A stretch of 24,138 bases of DNA, taken from positions 1-24,138 of the forward strand of contig CAYQDR010000073.1 of NCBI GenBank assembly GCA_964416315.1, in the 5' to 3' direction. Positions within the stretch are counted from its first letter, which is position 1; each line of letters begins with the position of its first letter. Made by a program: the position numbers and the translations under genes. The notes under the pieces were generated by a model. It was given only the letters and a program-made list of their open reading frames with translations, was not told the DNA's origin and ran no database searches. Shown in pieces: positions 6,917 to 14,699 of the stretch. Source of the DNA: CAYQDR01 sp964416315. Lineage in GTDB: Bacteria > Methylomirabilota > Methylomirabilia > Rokubacteriales > DASRDR01.

Positions 6917-7999
6917 CTATTCGGACGGAGTGCTGCTGGGGAAGAAGAGGGGGTTGCGGAGGGTGACGCCGACGGGGGCGTCCTCCGCGAGGGCCTGGAG
7001 GCCCGTGGCGGCGACCTCGTACGGCCCGACGCGCACGCGGAACTCGAAGAACTCCCCCCGGTAGACGCGGGTGACCACGCGACCCGGCAGGCCGGCCCCG
7101 GGCGGTCCGAGCTCGACCTGGGCGGGGCGGAAGGCCAGCACGCCCGGCCCGGCGGCACCGGCCGGGACGCGGCAGGCGACGGCGGGCGTCCCGGGAAGCC
7201 CGGTGAACCGCACCCCGGCCGGCCCCGCCACCTCGGCCGGGATGAAGCCGCCGTAGCCCAGGAATTCGGCGACGAACGGGTCCGCCGGCCGGTCGTAGAC
7301 GACGTCGGGCGGCGCGACCTGGTGGAGGATGCCCCCCCGCATGACCGCGACACGGTCGGCGAGGGCGAGGGCCTCCTCCTGGTCGTGGGTCACGTAGAGG
7401 ATGGTGGCGCCGACGCGCCGCTGGATCGCCTTGAGCTCCACCCGCATCTCCTGCCGCAGCCGCGCGTCGAGGTTCGAGAGCGGCTCGTCGAGGAGGAGCA
7501 CGGCGGGCTCGCCGGCCAGGGCGCGCGCCAGCGCGACCCGCTGCTGCTGGCCGCCGGAGAGCTGGTGGGGGTAGCGCTCGCCCAGGCCCTCGAGCCGGGT
7601 CAACTCGAGCAGCGCCGCGACCCGGGCCGCGCGCGCCGCCGGGGGCACCCGACGGACCCGCAGCGGGTAGCCCACGTTCTCCGCCACCGTCATGTGGGGC
7701 CACACGGCGTAGGACTGGAAGACCATCCCGATCCGCCGGTCCTCGGGCGGGACGAAGATGGCGCGCGCCGGCGCGGAGACGGTCGCGCCGCCGATCCGGA
7801 TCTCCCCCGCCGAGGGGCGCTCGAACCCGGCGACCATCCGGAGCGTGGTCGTCTTGCCGCAGCCGGAGGGGCCGAGCACCGCGACGAAGGCTCCGGCCGG
7901 GACCTCGAGGGTCACGCCGCGCACCGCGGGGACGCCGTCGAAGCGCTTCTCGACGGCGACGAGCTCGACAGCCGCCGAGGCCGCTGGCGCCTCAGACAT
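6917..7999 (-). CDS. ABC importer ATP-binding protein (FbpC/PotA class)
   Basis: Cytosolic ATPase that powers the importer encoded just upstream. The 360 residues contain Walker A GPSGCGKT (43-50), Q-loop Gln95 in MVFQSYAVWPHM, the signature LSGGQQQR (147-154), Walker B LLLDEP (168-173), the D-loop and H-loop His205 in VTHDQEEA. A TOBE-type beta domain of about 75 residues ends the protein. The segment V-P-P-E-D-R-R-I-G-M-V-F-Q is typical of the group serving ferric-iron, spermidine and 2-aminoethylphosphonate importers. The substrate is set by the binding protein, not by this subunit. Its ATG overlaps the permease stop by 8 nt (ATGTCTGA), showing coupled translation. It is the last gene of the minus-strand operon; the convergent scar follows it. 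Confidence 0.92.
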   Translation of the reverse strand: MSEAPAASAAVELVAVEKRFDGVPAVRGVTLEVPAGAFVAVLGPSGCGKTTTLRMVAGFERPSAGEIRIGGATVSAPARAIFVPPEDRRIGMVFQSYAVWPHMTVAENVGYPLRVRRVPPAARAARVAALLELTRLEGLGERYPHQLSGGQQQRVALARALAGEPAVLLLDEPLSNLDARLRQEMRVELKAIQRRVGATILYVTHDQEEALALADRVAVMRGGILHQVAPPDVVYDRPADPFVAEFLGYGGFIPAEVAGPAGVRFTGLPGTPAVACRVPAGAAGPGVLAFRPAQVELGPPGAGLPGRVVTRVYRGEFFEFRVRVGPYEVAATGLQALAEDAPVGVTLRNPLFFPSSTPSE

Positions 8000-9671
8000 C
8001 GCGGGGAGGCGGCGCGCCGGCGAGGTAGCGCGCCAGGAGGTGAGCGCCGAGCGAGACGGCGACGATCAGGCTCGCGAGCGCCGCCGAGAGGAGCACCTTG
8101 CCCTCCTCGTGCAGGTTGAACGCCATCACGCCGATCGTCTCGTTCCCCGCTGACCAGAGGATCACGGAGAGCGTGAGCTCCGTCAGCGCCGGGACCGCCG
8201 CCAGCACCCAGGCCGCGATTAGGCCCGAGCGGAGGAGCGGCACGGTGACGTCGGCGAGAGCCCGCCAGAGGGAGGCGCCGGAGGCCCGCGCCGCCTCCTC
8301 CAGGGCGGGGTGGAGCTGCGTGAGGGCCGCGGCGACGGGCCTGAGGGCCAGGGCGAGAAAGCGGGCCACGTAGGCGACGAGGATGATCCAGATCGTGTTG
8401 TAGAGCCACAGTCCAAAGACCGGGCGCAGGAACGCGAGCACGATGGCGAGCGCGAGCACGGTGCCGGGAACGGCGAAGGGCAGGGTGACGAGCGTCTCGA
8501 GCGCGGTCCCGCCGCGGATTCGGGCGCGCTGTTGGAGGTAGGCGAGCGCGAGCCCGAGGATCACGCAGACGGTGGCCGCCGAGGCGGCGAGGAGGACGCT
8601 GTTCCGGGCGGCGCGCCACACGGCGGGGAGCTGGAACAGCACGACGCCGAAGTTGTCGAGCCCGAGGTTGTCGGCGCCGAGCGGCCGGCCGTAGGCGCGG
8701 GTGAGCGCCGTGAGGAGGACGGCGAGGAGCGGGAGGCCGGCGCCGACCACGACGAACAGGGCGACGGCGGCGCCCGCCCATGGCCGCGCTCGGCCGAGGG
8801 GGAGCACCGGGGCCCGCCCGACCCCGGTGACGAGGCCGAACCCGCGGTCCCGGAGCCACCAGCGCTGGAGGGCGAGGACGGCCCCCGCGACGAGCGCGAG
8901 GAGGAGCGAGAGGGCGGCGGCGATGTGGAGGTTGTACGGCCGGTCGAAGTCGAGGATGGTCGCGTAGATCTTCGTTGCGAGGACGAAGTACTTCGCCGGG
9001 AATCCGAGGATCGCGGGCGTCCCGAACTCCGCCATGGCGGAGAGGAAGACGAGCGTGAGCCCGGCGGCGATGCTCGGCAGGACGAGCGGGAGCGTCACGT
9101 CCCGCGCGGTTCGCCAGGGGCTGGCCCCCGCGCTGCGGGCCGCTTCCTCCAGGGCGGGATCGACGCGGGCGAGGCCCGCGGCGACGGTGAGGTAGGCGAT
9201 CGGGTACTTGTAGAGCGTCATCGCGAGGACGATGCCGCCGGCGCCGTAGATCCGGACGAGGGGGTCGGAGCCGTTCGTCAGCGCCATCCAGGCTTGGTTG
9301 AGGAATCCCGCCGGGCCGAGGACGTAGAGCCAGGCCAGGGCCCCGATGAACGGCGGCACGAGGTACGGGAGGACGAGCAGGCCCTGGAAGACCCGGCGTC
9401 CCGGGAGGTCCGTCCGCGCGACGAGGAAGGCGAGGGTGACGCCGAGGGCTCCGGCGAGCGCCGTCGTCCACAGGGCGACGTAGAGGGTGTTCCCGAGGAC
9501 GCGCCAGGTCTCGGGGTCGGCCAGGACGATCCGGAGGTTCGCGAGGCTCGGGACGGCGTCGCGTGAGAGCCCGTACCAGGCGAGGACGAGCGCGGGGTAG
9601 CAGACCGCGCCGACCAGCACGGTCGCGACGGGGACGAGGGGGAGGAGCGTCCGCGCCGCCGCGCCCCTCAC
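7992..9671 (-). CDS. ABC importer permease with two fused membrane domains
   Basis: A 559-residue inner-membrane permease of the FbpB/ThiP type, with two homologous binding-protein-dependent transport domains in one chain, about six helices each. Each half ends in the cytosolic coupling loop that contacts the ATPase: E-E-A-A-R-S-A-G-A-S-P-W-R-T-A in the first half and E-E-A-A-R-A-S-G-A-S-L-W-R-A-L in the second. I chose GTG 9671 (protein VRGAAARTLLPLVPVATVLV) because it follows GGAGGAGGGGG at 9691-9681 and begins just before the first helix; longer in-frame extension would run into the binding-protein gene. It lies 29 nt after the binding-protein stop. That gap can form a 6-bp hairpin with the ribosome-binding site in its loop, which could lower permease synthesis relative to the binding protein. 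Confidence 0.92.
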   Translation of the reverse strand: MRGAAARTLLPLVPVATVLVGAVCYPALVLAWYGLSRDAVPSLANLRIVLADPETWRVLGNTLYVALWTTALAGALGVTLAFLVARTDLPGRRVFQGLLVLPYLVPPFIGALAWLYVLGPAGFLNQAWMALTNGSDPLVRIYGAGGIVLAMTLYKYPIAYLTVAAGLARVDPALEEAARSAGASPWRTARDVTLPLVLPSIAAGLTLVFLSAMAEFGTPAILGFPAKYFVLATKIYATILDFDRPYNLHIAAALSLLLALVAGAVLALQRWWLRDRGFGLVTGVGRAPVLPLGRARPWAGAAVALFVVVGAGLPLLAVLLTALTRAYGRPLGADNLGLDNFGVVLFQLPAVWRAARNSVLLAASAATVCVILGLALAYLQQRARIRGGTALETLVTLPFAVPGTVLALAIVLAFLRPVFGLWLYNTIWIILVAYVARFLALALRPVAAALTQLHPALEEAARASGASLWRALADVTVPLLRSGLIAAWVLAAVPALTELTLSVILWSAGNETIGVMAFNLHEEGKVLLSAALASLIVAVSLGAHLLARYLAGAPPPRDV

Positions 9672-9676
9672 GGCGA

Positions 9677-9699
9677 GCCCCCCCCTCCTCCGTGGGGGC
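9677..9699 (-). promoter_or_regulatory. Hairpin presenting the permease ribosome-binding site
   Basis: On the minus strand GCCCCC (9699-9694) pairs with GGGGGC (9682-9677), with ACGGAGGAGGG as the loop. The hairpin lies between the binding-protein stop and the permease GTG 9671 and holds the purine-rich site. It could also protect the binding-protein mRNA 3' end. Confidence 0.4.
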
Positions 9700-9700
9700 G

Positions 9701-10693
9701 CTACTTCGTCTCGAACAGCTCGCGGTAGCGCGCCTTCAATTCCTCGCGGTGGGCGGCGATGTACACCTCGTCCGTCGGCAGGATCTCGAGCTTCTCCGCC
9801 GGCATCCCCTTGGGCCCTTCGATGCCGGGAAGCACGGGGACGTACCCCTGCTGGACGAAGAGCCGCTGGCCCTCGGGCGAGTAGAGGTAGCGGATGAAGG
9901 CCTGGGCCCCGGTGGGGTGCTTCGCCCCCTGCACGATGCCGATCGGCGTCGGGATGAGGACGGCACCCTCGCGCGGCCAGATGTGATCCACGGGCGAGCC
10001 CTTGGCCTTCATGTCCCGGAGGAAGAAGTCCACGACGGACGCGACCCAGAACTCGCCTGTCGCGAGCTTCTGCGCCACGGTCCCGTTCGACTGCTCGACG
10101 ACGACGCCGTTGTCCTTGAGGCGAGCGAAGAACCCCCACCCGAACGCCGGCTGGGGGACGAGAGTCCCGAGGGTCGAGAAGGCCGCGCCGGAGTAGAACG
10201 GGCTCGCCATGCCGACCTTGCCCTTGTGACGCGCGTCCGCGAGATCCTTCCACGAGGTCGGGCGCTCCCGGACGCGGAGCGTGTTGAAGCCGACCGTGTT
10301 GAAGATGAGCCGGACCTCGTGGTAGCGCCCGCCCTCGTAGCGGAACTTGGCGGGCGCGCGCTCGGCCTCGGGCGGGGTGTAGGACTGCAGGAGGTTCTTG
10401 CGGGCGAGCTGAGCGAAGAACTCGATGTCGGCCATCCAGAGGAGATCGGCCTGGATCGCGCCGGCCTGGATCTCGGCCTGGAGCTTGCCGATGACGACCT
10501 GCGTCCCCGAGCGGTAGATGTTGAGGGTGACGCCCGGGTGCCGCTTCTCGAAGTCGCCCTTCATCTCGTTGACCTTGTCCTGCGACTCCGAGGTGTAGAG
10601 GGTGACCGCGCCCTGGGCGGCGGCCGACAGGGGCGCCGAGAGCAGGGCGAGGCAGAGGACGAGGACGAGGACGGGCGGTCCGTACGCGCTCAT
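9701..10693 (-). CDS. Periplasmic solute-binding protein, family 1 (FbpA/AEP-like)
   Basis: A 330-residue secreted receptor for the importer. Residues 1-26 are a signal peptide (hydrophobic L-V-L-V-L-C-L-A-L-L, cleavage near A-A-A before Q27); there is no lipobox. The mature protein opens VTLYTSESQDKVNEMKGDFEKR, the usual start of the iron(III)/aminoethylphosphonate-type binding proteins, with W-M-A-D-I-E near 130 and Y-S-P-E-G-Q near the end. The adjacent tyrosine pair that binds ferric iron in FbpA is not evident where expected, so iron is not assured, and the substrate is better called a small anion or organic acid of unknown identity. ATG 10693 follows GAGGTG at 7 nt. It is downstream of a lyase gene by 32 nt and upstream of the permease, so all four genes probably share a transcript. 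Confidence 0.85.
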   Translation of the reverse strand: MSAYGPPVLVLVLCLALLSAPLSAAAQGAVTLYTSESQDKVNEMKGDFEKRHPGVTLNIYRSGTQVVIGKLQAEIQAGAIQADLLWMADIEFFAQLARKNLLQSYTPPEAERAPAKFRYEGGRYHEVRLIFNTVGFNTLRVRERPTSWKDLADARHKGKVGMASPFYSGAAFSTLGTLVPQPAFGWGFFARLKDNGVVVEQSNGTVAQKLATGEFWVASVVDFFLRDMKAKGSPVDHIWPREGAVLIPTPIGIVQGAKHPTGAQAFIRYLYSPEGQRLFVQQGYVPVLPGIEGPKGMPAEKLEILPTDEVYIAAHREELKARYRELFETK

Positions 10694-10725
10694 GGTACGC
10701 ACCTCAGCGGCGTGGGGGTTGCAGA

Positions 10726-11631
10726 TCACTCGGCGTATCGGCGCTCCAGGCGCTGGTGCTCTTCGAGCCCGACGAGGGCGAAGTACGCATCGAACGGCAT
10801 GAGCCGGTCGCGGACGGCCGCCGTGCTCCCGTCGCGGTGCAGGGCGTGGAGGACGTCCTCGACCGCACGCGCCGCCGCCCAGAGCGCGTCCACGACCCAG
10901 AGCGCGACCTTGTAGCCCATGGCCGCGAGCTCCGCGGCCGTGAACGCGGGCGACTTCCCCATCGTGAACATGTTGGCGACGAGCGGGACACCCGGGAGCG
11001 CCGCCGGCGCGGCCCGGAACTCCGCCTCCGTCTCGAGGGCTTCGAGGAAGATCCCGTCCGCCCCGGCCTTGACGTACGCCTCGGCACGGCGGATCGCCTG
11101 GTCGAACCCGAGGGCGCCCCGGGCGTCCGTTCGCGCGATGATCAGCGTGCGCGGGTCCCGGCGCGCCTCCAGCGCCGCCTCGAGCTTCTTCTGGTGCTCG
11201 GCCGCGGGGATGACCTGGCGGGGGCCGGGAATGTGGCCGCACTTCTTGGGCCAGACCTGGTCCTCGAGCACGATCCCCTGCGCCCCCGCGGCCTCGAAGG
11301 CCTGCACGGTGCGCCGGACGTTGAGCGGATTCCCGTAACCCGTGTCGGCGTCCGCCATCACCGGAATCGAGACGGCCCCGGCGACGCCGCGCAGGTGATC
11401 CACCATCTCGGTCATCGTGAGCTGGCCGACGTCGGGCCCGCCGAGCCGGCTCGCCGCGACGAGGAAGCCCCCGAGCCCGACGGCGCGGAAGCCGACGCGC
11501 TCGGCGATGCGCGCCGACAGCGCGTCGTAGATGGCGGGGACGACGACGCACCCGGGCTCGCCGAGGAGATCGCGGAAGTGCCCAGGTGCCACGCACGGCC
11601 CCCTGTGTGATCTCTCGGAAGGAGGGTTCAC
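10726..11631 (-). CDS. Isocitrate lyase/PEP mutase superfamily C-C lyase
   Basis: A 301-residue TIM-barrel enzyme. The metal-site motif is VMADADTGYGNP (91-102), and the catalytic loop reads LEDQVWPKKCGH (122-133), including Cys131. In this superfamily a K-x-C-G-H loop marks enzymes that cleave carbon-carbon bonds, such as 2-methylisocitrate lyase, whereas PEP mutase and phosphonopyruvate hydrolase lack that cysteine; so a lyase acting on a substituted malate, citrate or oxaloacetate-like acid is the better guess. No prp genes accompany it, so methylcitrate-cycle function is unsupported. GTG 11631 follows GGAG closely; GTG 11592 (VAPGHFRDLL) is a plausible shorter start. It heads the operon with the ABC importer, suggesting that the importer brings in its substrate or a precursor. 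Confidence 0.85.
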   Translation of the reverse strand: MNPPSERSHRGPCVAPGHFRDLLGEPGCVVVPAIYDALSARIAERVGFRAVGLGGFLVAASRLGGPDVGQLTMTEMVDHLRGVAGAVSIPVMADADTGYGNPLNVRRTVQAFEAAGAQGIVLEDQVWPKKCGHIPGPRQVIPAAEHQKKLEAALEARRDPRTLIIARTDARGALGFDQAIRRAEAYVKAGADGIFLEALETEAEFRAAPAALPGVPLVANMFTMGKSPAFTAAELAAMGYKVALWVVDALWAAARAVEDVLHALHRDGSTAAVRDRLMPFDAYFALVGLEEHQRLERRYAE

Positions 11632-11646
11632 CCCGCTCCGTTCAGA

Positions 11647-11709
11647 CCGGCGCGGCTGCGCCGGGCGGCCCTTCCGGCAAAGCCGGACCGTTCGCCCTCC
11701 GGCGAACGG
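11647..11709. repeat. Three consecutive stem-loops
   Basis: Stems in order: CCGGCGC/GCGCCGG (11647-11664), TCCGGC-AAA-GCCGGA (11673-11687) and a 9-bp CCGTTCGCC/GGCGAACGG (11688-11709). They occupy the divergent spacer (11632-11840) between the lyase operon and the glycosylase gene and could lie in the lyase 5' leader. The spacer holds no gene. Confidence 0.5.
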
Positions 11710-11752
11710 CTCGGGCCTGCCTCCCCCGAGAGACGGGCAGCGAGGTGAGCCA

Positions 11753-11781
11753 TGTCTGGCTATTTAGTCCCGTGCTACACT
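11753..11781 (+). promoter_or_regulatory. Possible promoter of the glycosylase gene
   Basis: TACACT (11776-11781) is a fair -10; the -35 17 nt upstream (TGTCTG) is poor. The leader that would follow holds a 10-bp hairpin (GCGGCGCGCG 11799-11808 with CGCGCGCCGC 11814-11823). Confidence 0.3.
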
Positions 11782-11840
11782 GTGGGCTCGGCTGAGGCGC
11801 GGCGCGCGGAGTTCGCGCGCCGCAGCCTTCATAACAGAAA

Positions 11841-12782
11841 ATGCGCGCCAAATCAAGGAAGGCCCGGGGCGTGCTCCGGCTCCGGCCGCGCCCGCCGCTC
11901 GACGTGGATCTCACCCTCCGGCGCTACGGCCTCTGGGGTGTGGATCCGGCCAACGTCTACCGCGAGGGGGTCTTCTATCGCGTGGCGCGCGCGAACGGCA
12001 CGGTCGTGCCGTTCCGCCTCGCGGCGGCCGGGCCCCCGGACCGGCCGAGGGTGACGGCGACGTTCGCCGGCCCGCCGGGGCCCGAGCCGCGCGCCGCCGT
12101 CCGGGCGGAGGTGCACCGGCTCCTCGGGCTCGGCGCCGACCTCGCGGGGTTCTACGCCCACGCGGCCCGCGATCCGGTCCTCGCGCCGCTCGTCCGGCCG
12201 CTCTACGGGCTCCGGCCGACGCTCGCACCGGATCCGTTCGAGATGCTGGTCGGGGCGATCTCCGCCCAGCAGGTGAACCTCGCCTTCGCGCTGGCGACCC
12301 GCGCGCGGCTGGTCCGGCGCTTCGGCGAGCCCTACCTCGTCGACGGCGTCCCGGTCTACGCCTTCCCGGCGGCGGCGGCGCTGGCGGCCGCGGACGTCGG
12401 CACGCTCCGCGCGATGCAGTACTCGACGCGGAAGGCCGAGTACATCGTCGGCCTCGGGCGGGCGATCGCCGACGGCCGGATCGACCTGGGGGGCCTCGCG
12501 GCCGCGCCGGACGACGAGGTCATCGCGCGCCTGACGGCGCTCCGCGGGATCGGCCGCTGGACCGCCGAGTGGTTCCTCGCCCGGGCGCTCGGCCGCCCCG
12601 ACGTCTGCCCGGCGGGGGACCTGGGGGTGTGGCGCGCCGTCGAGGCCCTCTGCTTCCGCGGTCGCGCGGCGGACCCGGCGCGCGTGCGCCGGCGGGCCCG
12701 CGCGTGGCGCCCGTACCGGAGCCTGGCCGTGCACTACCTCCTGGCCGCGCGGTGGCTCCCCGCGGCCGCCCGGGGCGCCTGA
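11841..12782 (+). CDS. AlkA-type DNA-3-methyladenine glycosylase
   Basis: Base-excision repair enzyme removing alkylated purines. The 313 residues have the AlkA layout: an N-terminal beta domain (about 12-85), then the helical domain with F-E-M-L-V-G-A-I-S-A-Q-Q-V (133-145) and the helix-hairpin-helix LTALRGIGRWTAEWFLARAL (231-250). PAGDLGVWRAV follows at 257-267; Asp260 is the catalytic aspartate equivalent to that of E. coli AlkA. Length is slightly above E. coli AlkA (282) and usual for the long form, and no Ada-type methyltransferase domain is attached. ATG 11841 lacks a clear Shine-Dalgarno; a hairpin and AT-richer TTCATAACAG precede it. Its stop overlaps the next start by one base (TGATG), so it heads a short operon with the DUF971 gene. 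Confidence 0.88.
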   Translation: MRAKSRKARGVLRLRPRPPLDVDLTLRRYGLWGVDPANVYREGVFYRVARANGTVVPFRLAAAGPPDRPRVTATFAGPPGPEPRAAVRAEVHRLLGLGADLAGFYAHAARDPVLAPLVRPLYGLRPTLAPDPFEMLVGAISAQQVNLAFALATRARLVRRFGEPYLVDGVPVYAFPAAAALAAADVGTLRAMQYSTRKAEYIVGLGRAIADGRIDLGGLAAAPDDEVIARLTALRGIGRWTAEWFLARALGRPDVCPAGDLGVWRAVEALCFRGRAADPARVRRRARAWRPYRSLAVHYLLAARWLPAAARGA

Positions 12783-13126
12783 TGGCGGACCCCAAGCCGT
12801 TGCTCCCGCTCCTCGGGCGCGACCCGCACGTCCCCAAGGAGGTGCGTCTGGTCGGCCGCTACGCGCTCGGGGTCGACTGGCAGGACGCGCACGGCAGCAT
12901 CTACCCCTTCGAGGGGCTCCGGCTGGCTTGCGGGTGCCCGGCGTGCGCCGCGGCGCGGACCGCGGGGGCGCCGCCCCCGCGCGGCGTCGAGGCGACCTGG
13001 CCCGCCGAGATCAAGCGGGAGGGCGGGGGCGTGCGGATCCGCTGGCAGGACGGGCACGAGACCAGCTTCGGCGGCCTGGAGCTCCGCCAGCTCTGCCGCT
13101 GCGCCCTCTGCACCGGCGGGCACTGA
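12782..13126 (+). CDS. DUF971 (GBBH-like N-terminal domain) protein
   Basis: A 114-residue small protein with the DUF971 pattern: P-K-E-V-R-L-x-x-x-x-x-L-x-V-x-W-x-D-x-H-G-S-I-Y-P-F-E-G-L-R at 18-46, then a second half with IRWQDGHETSFGGLELRQLC. Two cysteine clusters, CGCPAC and CRCALC, could hold zinc or an iron-sulfur cluster. The same fold forms the N-terminal region of gamma-butyrobetaine hydroxylases and is found alone beside Fe-S or Mrp/ApbC-type genes; its own function is not established. It shares a TGATG overlap with the glycosylase before it, and the exporter starts 5 nt after its stop. There is no sign of an adjoining oxygenase domain. The family call is good; the role in this repair/export context is unknown. 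Confidence 0.82.
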   Translation: MADPKPLLPLLGRDPHVPKEVRLVGRYALGVDWQDAHGSIYPFEGLRLACGCPACAAARTAGAPPPRGVEATWPAEIKREGGGVRIRWQDGHETSFGGLELRQLCRCALCTGGH

Positions 13127-13131
13127 GGCGC

Positions 13132-14673
13132 ATGACGCCCGCTCCCCCACGCGGCCTGGTCCTCTTCGGCGTCATGCTCGGCCTCTTCCTCGGGGCCATG
13201 GAGTCCACCGCCGTGGCGACGGCGATGCCCACGGTCATCGCGGGCCTCGGCGGGCTCGCCATCTACTCCTGGGTCTTCTCCGCCTACATCCTGGCCGCCA
13301 CGATCTCCATGCCGCTCTGGGGCAAGTGCGCGGACCTCTACGGACGGCGTGCGGCGTACCTGGCCGGGCTCGCGATCTTCCTCGGGGGGTCCGTCCTCTC
13401 CGGGTTCGCCACCTCGATGACGGCGCTGATCGTCTTCCGCACCATGCAGGGGCTCGGCGGCGGGGCCCTCATCCCGCTCGGGATGACGATCATCGCGGAT
13501 CTCTACGGCCTCGAGCAGCGCGCGCGGATGCAGGGCTACTTCTCCGCCACGTGGGGTGTCGCGTCGATCGTGGGCCCGCTGATCGGCGGGTTCCTGACGG
13601 ACCAGCTCTCGTGGCGCTGGGTGTTCTTCGTCAACGTGCCGTTCGGGCTCCTGGCCGGCGTCGTCCTCGGCTGGGCGCTCCGCGGCGTGGACCGGCCGCG
13701 CGCGCGCGTCGGCGTCGACGTCGGCGGGGCCGCGCTCCTGACGGCCGGGATGGCGGCCCTGCTCGTCGCCCTCGTCGAGGGCGGGCGGAGCGGCGGGGGC
13801 TTCGGCGCCGGGCACGGGTCCCTCCTCGTCGTCGCCGGGGGGCTGCTCGCGGCGTTCGTCCTCTGGGAGCGTCGCGCAGCCGAGCCGCTCCTGCCGCTCG
13901 GGTTGTTCGCCAACCGGATGTTCCGGGCGGCCGCGATCTCGGGCTTCCTCGCGGGGATGGCGATGTTCGGCACGATCTCCTTCATTCCGCTGTTCGTTCA
14001 GGGCGTCCTCGGTGGGACGGCGACCGAGGCCGGCACCGCGCTGACGCCCTTCGTCCTGGGCTGGGTCACGTTCTCCGTCATCTCGGCGCGGCTGCTCCTC
14101 CGGGTCGGCTACCGTCGGCCCGTCATCGGAGGGATGGTCTGCCTCGCGCTCGCGTTCCTCCTGATGAGCCACATGGGGCTCGGGACCTCCCGGACCGTGA
14201 CCGCGCGCAACATGCTGCTCGCCGGGATGGGGATGGGCCTCATCATGGTGCCCCTCCTCATCGCGGTCCAGAACGCGGTGCCGAAGCGGGACCTCGGGGC
14301 CGCGACGTCGGCGACGACGTTCTTCCGCTCGATCGGGGGAGCGGTGGGGGTCGCGATCATGGGCGCGGTGCTCTCGAGCCAGCTCGCTGCCCAGCTCGCG
14401 CGCCTGGGCGGCGAGGGCTTCGGGATCGCCCGGGCCGACCTCGAGGCGCTCGTCGCGCACCCCGACGCGGTCGTCCACCCCGTGCTGCGCCTCCAGCTGC
14501 CGCCGGCCGTGCTCGCGGCGTTCAGCCAGGCGCTCGCGAACGCGTTGCATGCCGTGTTCCTCGTCGGCTTCGCCGTCGCGTGCCTCGCGCTCGTCTCGGC
14601 CTTCCTCGTCCCCGCCGGACGCGCGCAGGATCTCGCGCTCGCCGACCGGCGGGTGCCCGGATCATCCGCCTGA
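13132..14673 (+). CDS. MFS drug/proton antiporter, DHA2 (EmrB/QacA) family
   Basis: A 513-residue inner-membrane exporter with about 14 predicted helices. The start MTPAPPRGLVLFGVMLGLFL leads into helix 1 with A-M-E-S-T-A-V-A-T-A-M-P-T-V-I, the equivalent of the DHA2 L-D-x-T-I-V-N-V-A-L-P segment; note Glu in place of the usual Asp. Motif A G-K-C-A-D-L-Y-G-R-R is in loop 2-3, F-R-T-M-Q-G-L-G-G-G follows in helix 4, and motif C G-x-x-x-G-P-L-I-G-G in helix 5 marks an antiporter. Such proteins expel hydrophobic or cationic compounds using the proton gradient; the substrate is not predictable. ATG 13132 is 5 nt after the DUF971 stop. No TetR or MarR regulator or HlyD-type partner is adjacent, unlike typical EmrAB systems. 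Confidence 0.9.
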   Translation: MTPAPPRGLVLFGVMLGLFLGAMESTAVATAMPTVIAGLGGLAIYSWVFSAYILAATISMPLWGKCADLYGRRAAYLAGLAIFLGGSVLSGFATSMTALIVFRTMQGLGGGALIPLGMTIIADLYGLEQRARMQGYFSATWGVASIVGPLIGGFLTDQLSWRWVFFVNVPFGLLAGVVLGWALRGVDRPRARVGVDVGGAALLTAGMAALLVALVEGGRSGGGFGAGHGSLLVVAGGLLAAFVLWERRAAEPLLPLGLFANRMFRAAAISGFLAGMAMFGTISFIPLFVQGVLGGTATEAGTALTPFVLGWVTFSVISARLLLRVGYRRPVIGGMVCLALAFLLMSHMGLGTSRTVTARNMLLAGMGMGLIMVPLLIAVQNAVPKRDLGAATSATTFFRSIGGAVGVAIMGAVLSSQLAAQLARLGGEGFGIARADLEALVAHPDAVVHPVLRLQLPPAVLAAFSQALANALHAVFLVGFAVACLALVSAFLVPAGRAQDLALADRRVPGSSA

Positions 14674-14699
14674 CCGGGGCGGCATCGAGGGAGGAGGGC

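Noticed and set aside
9701..11596. Single 631-codon minus-strand fusion including the binding protein
   Set aside because: The upstream half is an out-of-frame reading of the lyase gene; the signal peptide and ribosome-binding site at 10693 mark the true start.
10726..11631. PEP mutase or phosphonopyruvate hydrolase in a phosphonate operon
   Set aside because: The catalytic loop has K-K-C-G-H, the lyase-type cysteine loop, and no other phosphonate genes are nearby.
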